NCBI RefSeq assembly: GCF_003672135.1
Contig: NC_039509.1
Coordinates: 11,976,663-12,040,662, forward strand
Direction: 5' to 3'
Source: Ooceraea biroi
Taxonomy: Eukaryota; Arthropoda; Insecta; Hymenoptera; Formicidae
Length of the DNA stretch: 64,000 nucleotides
Of the stretch, positions 13,520-27,906 are shown in pieces; within the stretch, counting starts at the first letter, position 1, and every line of letters begins with the position of its first letter. A program made the translations under genes and the position numbers. A model generated the notes under the pieces. That model ran no database searches and had not been told where the DNA came from. It saw nothing but the letters and a program-made list of their open reading frames with translations.

Positions 13520-15966
13520 CAATATTAAATATTTCTAGTTTTAATAAAATCGTGTTCTATTAGCACAAATGCAAATGCATTTTCAAGAATTTTAAAGTAG
13601 CATTTCTCATTCGCGATGCAATGGAGAATGCTCTATAGTGGAAGAAGAAATTTTCACTTTGTTTCTTTTTTTTACGCAACTTGTCGACGCTGAAAGCGTC
13701 ATTGATCTTCCGTCTCCATCTTAGCTCCCGGCCATGTATATCGTATACCGTTCTTGAATGTGATCGCGTGAATATCCGTGGCAATAAGCGCGATCGAGAG
13801 CGATGCATTTAAATCGCACCCGTCCATCCGCAGATAATGTTTCCCGCTGCTATAAAAACGCAACATTTCCACGGAGTTATGCGTGGCCATTATTGAGTAT
13901 ACATCAATGCGTACGTATAACTGCTCACATAAACGCTTTTTATATGCGGGCTATAAAGAGGTCCGTCATGCGATTCCAGTACGGTATCCTGGACCGACGA
14001 TGCCAGCGGCTCCATTACGGTTGAACGGAATCGCATAAAAGCCGAAACTTTTAACCAGCCAGTTTTCTGCGCACGGACAGTCGCAACATTCCGAACTACA
14101 AAATCAGCAATTTTATCCGATAATTGAAATACGCGCCCGTGCTATTGGAACAATTTTCATCACCGATTCCTCTCACAACGGTGGCAAAAAACATATTTAA
14201 AAACAAAAACTTGTTATCGTATTTTTTAAACTGAAAACGTAGCTCTGTGAACATCACTGCTGAGTACGAAAAGATAGCATACGAATGGTTCCATATCGTT
14301 TACCCGCTTGTCGTGGTGTACATAATATTAAAAAGTAGAGGCATTATTTATTCCACTGTTTTATTTTATTATTCTGAACTTATCAACTGACTTAAATTTA
14401 TGCTTCTACTTTTCTTCCACTAAGCTCTTTTCCGTTAAGGAAAACCTTAAGTAAGTGTTGAAATCTCACCTGCAACAAGAATGCGCTCATAATTAAATTA
14501 TATCAATTAAATCTGTTCACACCGCCGCGGAGCAGCTTGGTTTCCGTCGATTTAACCAACTAGCTTGCGCGCATTCATGCAGGACTTGAGACGTAACGAA
14601 ACCGAGGGCGAGGAAAATCCCCAGTGTCTCCCAATTTAATTTACCTGCAAACCTCTTTGCGATCTCTAGGAAAAAGCCGCGAGAAGCTTCATCCACTGCT
14701 TTTATACGAAGCTGAGGAATTAGTTCCGCGAAACTGAGACCACGGCAAAAATCAAATAAATTAGAGCATGGAAAACTAAATTCAACTTGATTAAAAAATA
14801 AATTGTTTTAAATGAAAAATTGAATAGAAAGGTACGTTTACGTGTTATGCGTCTCCAATTTTTCATTTGTCGCCGACAAATTGTACTCGCATGACGTAAT
14901 CTCGTTTATAATTTCTGACGTATTTTTTGCGATATCTTTATTTCGATTTTACCGGAACACCATGTGGGAGACACTGTCCAGGTTGGAATCGGAATTGCGG
15001 TTTGACGGAGTAATCGAATAGACGAGGTGCTTGGCGGAAGAGTGCGTCCGATGTATTCCGAAGCAGGAAATAAACGCGAGTTCTTCGGGACTTGCAAAAC
15101 TCGACCGATCCGCGTTAGAGCGAGATGGCTGTGCTCGTTTATGTGGGACAGGACAAGTGGAGCAAGAAAATCTTCGGTTTCCGCCTCTCGTTCCGGCAAA
15201 GCAATCTTCATAGCTTCGAGTACTTGTGGTGCTCGAAATTATTTGTGGCCTGTAATTGACGTAAAAAAGGTAAAAAATTTGTTTGTAAAATCGCGTGTGC
15301 GCACAATTAATGTTTATTCCTTTCCTTTAAGTAATAGATATAAGCAGAGCATATAAATGTTCGGATACACGGACATAAATATATATCTGATAAAACTTAA
15401 TAATCTTTCAACAATGACATTAATGCAATGACGTTAATGATTTTCTTTCTTTCTTGATAACTTCCTTTTATTTTTTTCTTGAAACTTCTACATGAATATA
15501 ATATTTAAAAAATGCACGTGATTTTTCTTCACGTTACGTACGCTCTATTTGCGACTTGCTTTTCCGAGGAGAAAATCTTTTATGGAAAACGTCACTGTCA
15601 AGATCGCTGACTGCTTTTGTGGCAGATAATGTCAGCTTGAAATGTCTCCGATGCGATGCGGCTTGAATAAAATAAGTATAGTCATCCGAAGTTCAACAGC
15701 ATCGTCGTTCGTATATGTATTATCGTGTGTATCATCGGTTTCGTGATTCCACGCAGAATGACCAGAGAATAAAGCATTTCTTTTTCCGTATCCAACAAGA
15801 ATAAGCAGAAAAATGATTTATGGTCGTTGCATCGATCAATTAAACTTGGATTATTTCATATGGTTTTCGCAGAACTTGATAAGAAAAGATTATGTGAAAA
15901 CGAGAATTATTTAATTTACTTTCAAATATAATGAAACGAAATATACAGCTTAAAATATACAGGGTG

Positions 15967-16134
15967 GTTCGTATTTAAAGGATCAGTCCTTAAGCCTCTG
16001 ACTTTTTCAATAATACAAAATGCATATCAGCACGATTAATTTTGATTGGAAACACGATTCTTGAATGTAATAACTGCTGCATAATTATATTTGCGGAATT
16101 TATGATTTTTTAATCCCACCCTTTAAATTCGAAC
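15967..16134. repeat. Small inverted-repeat segment
   Basis: A 15-base arm at 15967-15981 (GTTCGTATTTAAAGG) pairs with its near-perfect reverse complement at 16120-16134, one mismatch, enclosing 138 bases of AT-rich sequence. Both arms lie next to a GGGTGG-type block, but on opposite sides of the arm, so this is not a clean terminal inverted repeat. It could be a decayed miniature element or chance. Confidence 0.45.
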
Positions 16135-18173
16135 ATCGAACATATTTGTTACATATTTATTTAATCGTCCTCGTAATTGTCTGTGATCTATATTGCAGCT
16201 GGCAACAAAATCAGTCTCATTAAAACTTTCAAATGTAAATATATGCGTATCGAAACCAATTATTTTATTAAATTCCTTTATGAATAATCCGTTTATACAT
16301 CATCACGCACATGCAGATATGGACGAAAACGTAGACAAAAATGAACAGAAAAATAATAGCAAGAGAAATTTTTACGTATCAAAATGCGATATAATATTAA
16401 TGATATGCGATATAATAACGTAAAAATATAATAAATTTTGAAAAATTGAGAAATATCCATTGCTGCAAAAATAAATGAAAGAGTAACTGTGCTTTTTTCG
16501 CATTAATAAACAAAACTATTCGCGATTCAATTTCGCGCAATCGAAAACTGTCGAGCGGAAAACGCTGAAATCTGCCAACGTGCGTGCGATTCCGCGGCTA
16601 AAGTAGTTTCTTCAGTAGAAGTCTTAATGCTTCTGCGCAAAGAGTAGCAGAGCTTTTTAATGAGTAGTATGTAATGTACGTAAAACAAGATCCGGCAAGT
16701 TTATTTACTGTGACCTTATGCGACCATTGAGAAAGCTCTCTCGGAGATGAATACGGATGCAAAAGTTAGCAGAAGACAACGCAACAGCGTGCATTAGTTG
16801 GTCATCAAGGAGCTTAGGAACATGTTTGGTTAACTGTAACGTATATTGTGTCTAGTACAGTATTCAATTATCACGAGAGTTCTAACAGCGCTCATGTTAC
16901 GAGAATAACATTATTAATGGAGATGCATGAATTCATAACCAGAGTATTAGTTATATGTACAAGCTGTTGAAAGCGATTATATTATATCATGAGACAACGT
17001 TTCCGCAGTTTTACTAATTTTCTATGGGTTCTTCGTGCCGAACTGTAATCACTTTTTCATAGTTGAGTCTCGATATGAAAAATATCGTTGCGTTTCAAGA
17101 GATCGGCGTCTCGATGTTTTCGCGAAGAAATAAAAGAACCGATCGCGAAGTGGCTGAAACGCCCACCTTTCAGCAAATTTGTCCGCGCCCGCCGTAATGG
17201 CGCGATTCTTCTATGATATTTGCGTTTGCCATCACAAATTTACATAGAGGCTCGGCTACACTTAGGAGAGTCTTTCGCAAACGAACTCGCGGGATTACTC
17301 AGGAGAAAATGGAAGCTACGCCGCGATTAATCCGCTAAGAGCTACGACGCGTCGCGACGGTTGCCTGCCACTTCGAGCGGAAGAATGTCTCTCGCTTCTC
17401 CTTATGTCAATCGGCATTGACTGTTATTTGGTATTCTATGGAGAAAATGGGCCAAGTCGAAGAGCAGCGGCCGGCAATTCGTAGAGTGCGTTTATCTCTA
17501 TCGCAACGATTTATCACCATAAATCCAGGAGGTCGATGCGAAGGGATAGCGTGACGTTTTTGCAGGCCGTGCTACGCGTTATTCTGGATAGCACGGAATT
17601 CGAGTGAACTTCTTGGAATACCGCGAATTAGTCCAGCACGTCAGGATCTACGGCGACACGCGGCAGGAGAAAAACGTTGAGACGGATTTGCCGAAACGCG
17701 CAATTTGATTAACACGCGAAGTTTCCTAGACAAAAAAAGTTGAAAGACTGAATCGGATTTGTTGGGGAAATCTTAGCGACATCAACGATACATTTTTACT
17801 GATGATTTACCGCCAGAGGAAAGAAAATCGTGCTTTGCAAGCTGCGAGGAGAAAAACATCAAGAAAATTGTTTATTTACTTATAAACAATATATAAAATA
17901 GCTAAATTAAATCGGAATATTGTTTTTCTGGTTTTTAATCATACGAAATTTGGATCTCTAATTAATACGTGTTAAGCATCGTATCATTATCTATCTATCG
18001 CTGTAGGAGTCGATCATCTTTGAGGAGATAAATCGGGGAAACAATCCTTGCTTTTAATCCAATAACTTTCGCACCCCATGTGTCAAGCAAGCAAGAGTTA
18101 CCACAGACACACGATCGTGATCAACGAGTGGGTGGGCCACGGTCGAAACAGATCGAATCGCGATGCTGTTGCC

Positions 18174-18186
18174 GGGGGGGGGGGGG
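18174..18186 (+). repeat. G13 homopolymer
   Basis: Thirteen consecutive G residues in the phosphatase intron, in a locally GC-rich context. Confidence 0.9.
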
Positions 18187-21100
18187 CTGTTTTAGGAGGT
18201 CCCCCTCGCGCGTCGGAATTCGGGAAATGTTCGTAAATCAGGTCGGGTACGTCCTGTCGGACCTACCGTGCCAGGACGGCGGGATTCGCGGCACGCCACG
18301 GAGAAGCTCGATCCATTAACTCAGAAATATATAAGATCACGGAAGCAAATCACGGGCAGGGAGTTGGAAAGTTACGCGATAGTGGCCGCTCACGAAGGCG
18401 CATATAATACTTGCCAGCAGCAAGTTAAATTACACAGTGTATCCTCTCGACTTTTATGACGCTGTATGAGAATTCTTTTCTGTGGCCAAATATGAGACGC
18501 GGCGATATCGCTGCTGAGATTCGTGATCACGAGAAGGCGGATCGGGATTCCCGCTCGAGCTTTCGATTAGACACTCATGACGAAGGTTTCCATAAATCCG
18601 CCTTTCCGCCGTCGTGTTTGGTTCGGTAATAACACGGTAATTCGTGAATGCGCTGTGGTTCGACGTTGCGTAATTGATTAAAGACGATACTTCCTCTTCT
18701 TGCTCAAGCATCGTAAAATTTATGTCTTTTGGAGACTCATCTTCACCGAGATTGTTTTTCATGAACTCGTATTCATTACGACACATATATGGCAAGCGTT
18801 ATAGTTTTATGAAATCATAGACCCTCTTATTTGCACGTACGTGCGTATTTACGTAATATGAGACAATGACTTGCGTCAGCGACATTAACAGAGCTTTCTG
18901 TATTACGGCTATTTCAGTATAACGTCTTATAGTGCTGGATTAATTTGGTTCGAGAGCATTATTATGCACAGATATCCTCGTTCCTTTCATGTTAAGTGCC
19001 ATAACCGTGCACCGTAACTGCTACAATATTATCGACGTGCAATTCAGCTGGTGCGACCCGTCTCCAGGCGCGTTGCCTTTCAGAATGGCCTTGCCTAATG
19101 CACGATACTTCAGGGTGCTAATTAATACTTAATGGCGCAATATTGCCGCATAATCGGCTCAGCTATATTGCACAAAGCATTACCCGTAAGCGGCATAGCC
19201 CAAAACCACGATTCATTATCGTTAGGCAATAGTTAGCGGTGGGCAGGATGTGCGACGTTTCTTCGACAATATCAAAAAATCTTTAATTACTCCCACTTGA
19301 TATTTTATACATACCGTTGCGAGCGCAAATAGCGCTGGAACGTCCGCATCGCGCCGTTTTTTTAATCTTACGCACGTAACTTCGTATAATTTTACGTTAC
19401 GTAATTTATCGTGCAAGCCGATAAAGCACATCGGACATTAATCCACGACGAGTTCTAAAGTACGGGGTGCTCGCTATGTAAACGACCGGAATAAAGAGCT
19501 ATATCTAAGGAGAACAAACCGCCATATTGCACTACCCGCCGCTATTTGCTAAACGTGAGTAAAGCAGCGTAATGGGTACTAAGCTTTCTTTCGAGTTTGG
19601 TTAACGTGCTGGATGTGATTGGTGGTCGTACGACTTTAGATTGCTTCAGTAACTCGCTCGTGTTCCCTCCTTAACCAGCATTACATCATTCTGGCCACGT
19701 CCGTGTAATTGTATTACAAATTATATATGTAAATGATGAGAGATTTATGATAAAATATATTTGCATTATGCATTTTCCCATTATAACTTTTAATATTATG
19801 TAAGCTGCTGTTATAGCTTCTAATACGTGCTAACTTTACGTAAATTGTAATTCTTCAGTTCGCAAGTATCGCGTATCGGTATTAGCTGAAAATTTTCGCG
19901 AAATACGCATCAAGTTCCGCTCGCGTTAATAATCGCGTAACGAAGCCATCGCGACGGCCCTTCTCATCGCGAAGCACCACTTCGCAAAGGTAGCCTCGCG
20001 AATAAACGAGAGGGAGGGAGTTAATTCCGCGGGACTTGCAGAAGACCGCGCGCCGATTAGATTCGCGAGGCACTACCCCTTTCTATTTACGGCACTCGCC
20101 ACTTTACATCGTGTTTCACGCCTGCCGGCTCGAAAACTTCGCGAGACTTATCTGCATCGACAAGATCGTTGGCTCTTCGAAGTCACGCTCACACGTATAA
20201 CCACTTATCCGGGGCTCGAGTTTACCTTGCCCAGCTCTCGAGAGGCAGATTGCAGGATATTACTTTGCCGACTTCGTGATCCTGTATCTTTCACCCTTCC
20301 CCATCCCCTTGCAACCCCGTCCGCTCGCCGTGTAATTCGTGAGTTTCTACCAACCGACCCGAAAGGAACGCAAAGGTTCATTTCGTTCCGGACGACGACG
20401 GGCGTCGGGGCATTTCGCGATCCTGACGTCGGCATTACATGTCAGGTCAGACGTTACAGATGGGCAATTAAAGTGTTACAAAAGAGGGAGAGAAAGAGAG
20501 AGCCGCCGCGCACCAGCACCCCCGCCCGTTAAATGCTTAGCACCGGTGAAATGCGCCACTGTTTACCGTAACGAGGGGCATCCTTTCTTTTCTCGCATGA
20601 TTCAACAGATCTTATCAGCGAGCTGTTTAACCAAATCGATGCTGCAGCGAAGTGCAATTAGGCATTCGGAGTTCCTATAAAATTCATTAATCCGATCATC
20701 GCGACTTGAGCAGCATTTTCTGGTTGCTGACAGTTTTGTCTGTCGTTTCTCTCGCTTGCAATACAATCGATCTCTTGTTTCGTATGTTTCGATAAATTCT
20801 ATGTTTCGGAAACAATTAATTTCAATTTATATTTCAGTAAATGACCGCTCATGTAATTAATAGTCGTTATCATCTTTTATTTAAGTAATGTATTTCTTTT
20901 TTAATATATATGGAATTATTTCAATTCGTGATTACTTAATAAATAAGTAGTAGGCACTTGAGAATTTTCTACAGTCCAATTTAAGTCTTTCGGATCTATT
21001 GGGACACATAAAAAGTTCTCGCAACCCCAAATATCTGATTTATATATTGCGCACCCCAAACCCTCCCTCACAGCAAAGTAAAAACTGTTGACACAAGTGA

Positions 21101-21590
21101 TTGATAACATATCTGGTTGAGTCCGGTTCAAGATGGTTAAAAGACCATTACAACGTCTATGTGTTATATTACTTGTTCTTCAGCGGTGTTACCGCACTGT
21201 TTGCCTGTAAAGAAGGCGGCGGTAAGTTACAGTCACGTCGCTCAAACCGAGGACCCACCTAAGAATTTACATAGATTAGATTGACGGATCATTACGAACG
21301 ATTTCCTCCCGGACTACTTCTGGTCGGTCGACATGGGGGATGCACTGCGAAATAGACGGTGGGTGTATGCGCATCAGTCAAGAGCCGTGACGCGCAACAG
21401 CAACGCGAGCGTGCAATTACTCGAAGAAACAGGGAGGGCGTTTTCGGTCTATCAGGCGTAAAATGTGAGGAGGGCAAGTTTAAAGAGAAGCGGCAGCGAC
21501 CCGCCTCGATTAGAGTGAGCGCCGCGTGTTCGCGCACGGCAAATAAACGGTTAAATTATACATTGTTAAACGACGGGCAGTTTCTTCCTT

Positions 21591-21627
21591 TCTCTCTCTT
21601 TCTCTCTCCCTTTCTTTTTCTTTCTCT
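21591..21627 (+). repeat. (TC)n-rich pyrimidine tract
   Basis: A near-continuous pyrimidine tract of TC units with T runs, about 640 bases upstream of the next phosphatase exon and too far to be its polypyrimidine tract. Confidence 0.85.
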
Positions 21628-22263
21628 CGAAACGCCGGTGGTCTACTTTTGAGGGTGGCTGCGCGCTGTGAAGAGGAAGAAAGTCCCTTGAATAAAACAT
21701 ATCTCACCGGCGGGCATGTCCCGGAGTCTCTGCTCTTCTTCTCCCCCGGCCCCCCCCATCACCATGGTCTCTACATCTTCTTCTCGATCTCCTCTTTTTT
21801 CATCCGTCCGTTCTACCGTTAAGCATCCGTCTCGTTCTTGGGGCGCGAGGGTCGTTCCGCGCGTAAGGCCGCACACAGGCGGCTTCACGTCAGCGAGCGG
21901 CTACGTCGAGTCGTAATAAGAGGTGAGCGTGCCCCAACGGAGAAGTTAGCGAATAAAGTTTACCACCGTCGTGGTCGAAGAGGCACACCGAAAGTATCAC
22001 TGTCACTAATGGACCACCCCGTAGTTACCAGTATTTAATGCGCAAGGTACACTTACGATCCTCTTTATAAGGGCGAGGGATCCTGAGCTCCTCCGAAGGC
22101 GTGAAATTATATTTTAATCCCGCACGACGCTTTATTAAACGTGGATCGTAATGATAAATTTATAGTCGCGAGTCAAGACTCCTCTGCGTTACGCGGTTGA
22201 TTGATAATACACTCATCTCTAACGCCGCCGATAAAACGCACGATTAATTTCTCTTCTTCGCAG

Positions 22264-22385
22264 GGACCGACAGCAAGGTGTCGGACGTTGACGGGCAGCC
22301 CTACACGACGCTGCTCTACAGCAATGGCCCGGGTTACACGCAGCCACGCAGCATCCTGCGGGAAGCTGGGAAAGATTCCATTCAG
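22264..22385 (+). CDS. Alp: Alkaline phosphatase, internal exon
   Basis: This exon joins the previous one: its first two bases complete a Gly codon, giving NPIF-G-TDSKVSDVDGQPYTTLLYSNGPGY. The family has this type of segment (a loop after the TADHSH metal site, then a short strand containing YxNGPGY) at this place. Forty further codons end at DSIQ with a GTAAGG donor at 22386 in phase 0. The acceptor is a good pyrimidine tract ending GCAG. No metal ligands fall in this exon; it links the TADHSH site with the last zinc ligand in the next exon. The GC content is visibly higher than the flanking introns. Identification rests on the frame-consistent junctions as well as the motif. Confidence 0.92.
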
Positions 22386-23493
22386 GTAAGGGGTGGCCCG
22401 TCTTCCTCATTTACGCATCTCATCTTCGTATGCGCGTAAAGTAGTCCGCCAGTGTTTATTGGATCGCGGAATGATCGAGTGGCGAAATCGAGGCCGCGCT
22501 TGAAAATCCATCACGTACCGTCGTCGCGCCACGCCATCGCGAAATATATTTCCGTCGAGCACTTCCGACTGCCTATCTACAACCGACTACTTTCCTCGAG
22601 TATCCTGAAAGTACTGCGCTCGATGGGCACTGAGAATTTTTAATCTCTCAGCGCTAAATGAAAAAAGCGAACTGCGTTGGCCAGCAGCAGCACGCGTGAG
22701 CTAAATTTGATGCATAGTGGATTTGAGAAGATACGTGTGCGTAATACTTTTATCATAAAATCCTGTATCGAAATTCTGCATTGTGGAAATATGAAAAAAA
22801 AACGAAATTCTTTTAAACATTATAACATTTGTACATATAAATAGCTTCAAATAATATTTTTAATTAATAATGTGAATTGATGTGTCTATATATTTATTGC
22901 AAGAAAAGTGAGATATTTTTCAAACTCTTTTCATCATCGATATTACAACAAGATTAATTTTGTTATCTTTTTAGATATTTTAATAGAGTAAATTATTTTC
23001 TCTTATAATTTCGAATTGCGAGACTGCATCAATCCTTTCGATGGACACGCACATGTGTGTTGGTTTGATCGCAAAGGATCAATATAATATTCATACAATA
23101 ACAATATTCAATACGATAGAATACATCTCCAACTGGTTCGACTGGACTTAACAAAGTAACGTGCCTCGGTGGTTGTGACTGGTTTATTTATTCTTATACA
23201 TTATATTTTATTTATGTTTTGTATCCATACGCGATAGTTCTGCTTGCGCTTGTTGTCGATTTTGATTTCGATATTGATGTAATCTCTTTTGCTAACATAT
23301 CTTTACGAGAGTTTGTATTTATCGTTTCGATCGCGCGCTCTCGTTGCGTGTTACATTGGCGCGAATGCATTTTCACTTCCCAAGTTTTTGTATGTTACGT
23401 ATTTACGCGGCGATATGAATTTATATTAATCTGTGTCAACAAAAGACAAAAGACCCTGCCACGTATTTTAACTGGTTTTCGCGATTTCGCGAT

Positions 23494-23521
23494 TTCTCTC
23501 TTTCTCTCTCTCTCTCTCTTT
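23494..23521 (+). repeat. (TC)n microsatellite
   Basis: An imperfect TC tract of about 28 bases in the phosphatase intron. Confidence 0.88.
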
Positions 23522-25410
23522 CCCGCGCACACTAGTCGTCTAGTTTTATTTCATTTCGTGTTTATAATCTATCGAGCGGATATTTGTGCACCCACCGAAT
23601 ATTTACGTTACAAATACATTATTTGACATCGCCGAGTTATATTGCGAGGTGGATCATTTCGCGCTCTTTCGGCTCGCGTACTGCTTTCACATTATTATGC
23701 CAAACACGTGCGTGCAGTAATTTACTCCGTCTGATATAGTGGAGTGTGCGGATGTCAACTTTCAACCGGTTTCACAGATGCAAATTCCGCATGCGTTTTT
23801 GCCACTTTACTTAGACATAATACACCGCATCACTGTAAAATTAAATGCGACAGGAAAGCGTAATTGCATTCGAGTATGCACACACGCGCGAAATGCGTAA
23901 GATATACATCAGAGGTTTCTCTGGAATCACGGCTTTTTTTTACAGACGATCTCTCATTAGACGACTGATTAACGTACGGCGGATTGTAACATCATTAGAC
24001 AGTACTTCATTATTTAGCTCGGTTTAAAACAATATCTGTTGGAGTTGTAGACACCCAGATATTTAATATCAAGCACCAAAAAGTCACGGCCAGTGGTGAG
24101 TCATCTTTTTATTCGCCCGAAAAGCGATCCAGAGACGGAACGGGCACATTTTTCGCGTGTTCCTTTCGCGCACGAGTGCCGCCCGGCTCGTTATCGCTCC
24201 CGTATCCGCGATATTAAAAAATGCGGCTTGTCGGGAGATTACAAAGTGGCAATCCGCGCAGTCTTGCTGGTCTCTCGACATACATTGAGAAACTCGTTCT
24301 AAAGGTATCATCTGCCGGTGACTCGTCGGATATGATTATTCAATTTCTCAAAATGCTCCGTCAGAGTGAATCGTCATAAAGCGGTAAGTGGCCGGGGAAG
24401 AAACTGATTAAAATCTGGATGGCCATTGGGGCGATGAATTACGTCGACCTGCCTCCCTCATCCCTTGCTGGTCCCGGCGATCGTTATGGCTCGCAAGGGC
24501 GGAAGGAGGCATTTCGGCACCCTAAGCGGTATCGATGCGGCCGCGGTAACAGGAACATTGCAAAAGCTCTAATGAAATTACGTCTTCTTATTATAGTAAT
24601 CATTCTCAGTGAAGCACAATGGTCGCTTGAATATAACTCCCTGCAAATTTTACTTCGATATCATTATAACTATGTATGCCCGAGCTGCATTGTTCATTGA
24701 ACATTGTCCATGTTCAGTTTCTTTCCTCACTAGCTTTGCGAGATAATTAAATATACCTTGGAGAAATGGAAAATGCACGCAAAAATCAGAGTGGACAGCG
24801 CTGCTTTATCTCTCTTGTTGAGAAAGTTTAAAAAACTTTACGTTATCATTGCCTTGTTACTTATTTGAATCCTGTGTATACGAAAGCAGTTAGAAATAAT
24901 TTAAAAAGATGATAAAAGAGCCACATCAAGGATAAACGCGATTTTGATAATATTTCAATGAAATGTATAATACTTTATAAGATATTTTTTATTTTTTATT
25001 AAATCTATATACTTTGTAATTAGAATCGAAAGCATTTCAGAGAAAGATTACTTTTAAGGCTAGTAAATAATTAAATTAATTAAGATAATAAAATATGTGT
25101 TTATAAGTTCAAAGGATTTTTATTGCCAATCAAATTTTTGCAAGTTATGTAGATATTTGGAAAATATAAGTTTTTAATATAAATTTCATCATAAACTACT
25201 TGCACGTTCTATCTATTAGAATGTACGTAACACGCAGTGGATGTAATTTGGTTTAGAGATGCTTGGGACAATATATCGTAGAGTACTGTTGCGAGATAAT
25301 ATCGCGTAGTTCTCGATTCGCGTGGTAGAGCCGATCTCTCCGAATTACCATGTAAACGTAAATTCACATAAATCGATATCACGCGAAACAAGAAGCGCCC
25401 TGTTTTGCAC

Positions 25411-25428
25411 GGAGAGAGAGAGAGAGAG
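25411..25428 (+). repeat. (GA)9 microsatellite
   Basis: Nine GA units in the phosphatase intron. Confidence 0.9.
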
Positions 25429-25644
25429 GCAGAGTCGCTCTCGTTTTACGAGGATGTGATTCGCACAATGAACGTCAGGTATGTATTAAACACGTAAATC
25501 TAGATCTACTACAAACCGGCATTAGCAGTGAGTCTCATAATCATAATATGAAATACGGTGTAAACATGCATACGCTGTTTCTAAAGCAAAGAGTGATCAA
25601 ATTTTTCATCGGGACTATTTATTCTGAGCCATGGAGAACACATA

Positions 25645-25710
25645 ACATTATGTTAAATCCAATATATTTCATATGTCCACTCAAATTTTTATATTAATTT
25701 AACATAATGT
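25645..25710. repeat. 14-bp perfect inverted repeat in AT-rich block
   Basis: ACATTATGTTAAAT at 25645-25658 has its exact reverse complement at 25697-25710, with 38 bases between. Variants of the ACATTATG/AACATAATG word recur nearby (for example around 25.74 kb). The block may be a decayed miniature element; low complexity makes chance pairing possible. Confidence 0.5.
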
Positions 25711-27898
25711 GAATATGTTAGACAATAATATTAATAATATAACGTAACATTAATAGAAAAATTACAATCTCTAGAGGCAAATTTTATAAAGTAAACATAT
25801 TTATAATGTTCAATTTTATTAAAAATTTAGATTTAATAAAATTTATTAAATTATTTGAATGGTTCGCACAATGTCGCACTGCGCGTCATCGTCGTCGTTA
25901 ATGGACGATGGAAAAGATTGATTTAATATGATGACTGTTATAGAATGAAATTTTTACTATCACATATAAAATGTTATCTTTTGGATTAGTTGATTATACA
26001 TTTAACACACCAACAATGTGTTAAATTTATAGACACATTGCGTTTCTAACATAAAAATTTTAACGAGAATAGTTTTTAACAGAAATAAAAAAATGTTTTT
26101 TGCCGTGTTCACATGTGAAACCATCCAGAACGGAAATATTTCTTTTTACAATTCTGTGTCTTTTTATGGTTTTACATGAGTGCATTACTAAATAGTATAA
26201 AATCGCAATATGACAATATCAAATTTGATATAGTTGATTTAGCGGTCAGTGCAATATTATTGATATATTATGCAAAAATTAGTTACATATTAATTTATAT
26301 TGTGGTTATATTAAGTTAGATATTACATAGTTTTATATTTATCACAACTTAAACCTGAAAATTTTACTGAAGGAACAAGATACAATACAATACGCACACA
26401 TATATCCTTAAGTACCACGTACCTACACCTTTACATTTCAAATATCAACATGGCAATGAAAAGAGAGATGAATAAAATACATTACTGCATATCTCAATGA
26501 TTTATGTCTGCGATTACGTACTGAAATTTAATGCCTCCAGATATTCGGAAGAATTAAACACTTTGATATCGCGTCCGCTGATATCGAGCTATTTAACTAA
26601 CGTTGATTCGATTCCTTCTCATAATACAGCGCGTAAATTAATGAGAATTCTTCAACTTCAATAACTTGCCCTGAGCTTCTATCGCGCCTCTTTTTTCCTC
26701 GTTCTGATTATACTACGCACTCTTGCAGCTCCTCGAGATGCAGGGTAGCACAAATCTGTTCCGCTCTGCATGGTCGACTTCACCCGGCTCTGCAATTCAC
26801 CCCGCATGAAATATCCACCTCTCGTGGATGTCTTACAGCAACCCTCTTCGCGTCCATTGGCATAGCTGGAAGTTTTTGCCTCGCGCAAACTTAGCTGCGC
26901 TATTTCTTTTTATTTTCGCTAACGTTAAAATTCATCCTACTGAAACGAGAGTAGAAACACGTAAAGCGGAACAAAATGCAAGATCCTGAAATATGGTTTC
27001 AACAGCCGCTGAAAAAAATCATAATGCTCTCGTACAAGTTGCTTTATATTGTATGTCGCTTCATTGAAACATGTATTAATCCAAATGTAAAAATACAGCT
27101 AATTGAAATCGTAGAATTAAACATTGAATTTCACGGGTCAATAATAAATCCAATCAATTCCACATTTTAATTGTATCCTCTGGATTTATTATTAATTTTA
27201 TTTCTAGATAAAAAGAAAATAAAATAGGTATATACATATGTATATACAAGATAAGCGAATTAAGAACCCAATTTCTGCCTCGGCTTAAAGACTGCTTCGA
27301 TAAATTCAATGATTATTGTCATTATACCTTTTATATCAGATTCTCTTGTTTATCTCGGTAAGCGCTCGGTCTATTTCGCGGATTTTGTTGAAATAAAGTG
27401 AGCGAAGTATCTCACTCCGCGATATCCCGAGCTTTCGCGTTACCCAATAAGATCGCCGCACTTCGGGATATACCGATGCCGGATAACGCCGACCTCTTGC
27501 GATACTTAACGCTCTCCTGACGGGCCATAATTCCATGGTCGTTTCTCAGTTACATACTGTCCCGACGAGTCCGCCCAGCGCGAACCCGCCGCCTTTCGCA
27601 ATCATTGCCGCTGGTAGGGGGTTTCTCTCAGGGGGTTGCGTGGACGCCGAGAGGATTTAGGGAATGCAAAAGCACAGGACACTGGCAAGACTTTTATTTG
27701 TGTATTTGGAATAAATACGAACGCTGGACCATCCGTCGCGTTTTAGTTTTACTATCCCCCTTGCACTTTACTGCGAAGAAGACTACAAAGAGTACCCTCT
27801 AAGATTAAATTTCCACCCGTAGAAAACAATTGAATCAGAGAAGCGATCTTTATGTTCTTATATTTATTATTTTCTGTGTGACATAAGCGTGTTGGATA

Positions 27899-27906
27899 TT
27901 AATAAA
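27899..27906 (+). repeat. Target-site duplication, left (TTAATAAA)
   Basis: This 8-bp direct repeat abuts the left terminal inverted repeat and matches 28851-28858 exactly. Extending it by one base breaks the match, which fixes the element ends at GGTAAATC. Confidence 0.85.

Larger units (their letters stand above)
4159..22263 (+). other. 18.1-kb phosphatase intron
   Basis: This is the intron between two phosphatase exons with matching phases, from a GTGAGT donor at 4159 to a pyrimidine-rich CTTCTTCGCAG acceptor ending at 22263. It holds AT-rich sequence, a (TTAAA)6 run, G-homopolymers at 5969 and 18174, CA and GA microsatellites, and many short open frames on both strands with no recognisable domain. 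I see no transposase, reverse transcriptase or second gene inside it. The long size may reflect insertion of decayed repeats or regulatory DNA; the sequence alone does not distinguish these. Confidence 0.85.
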
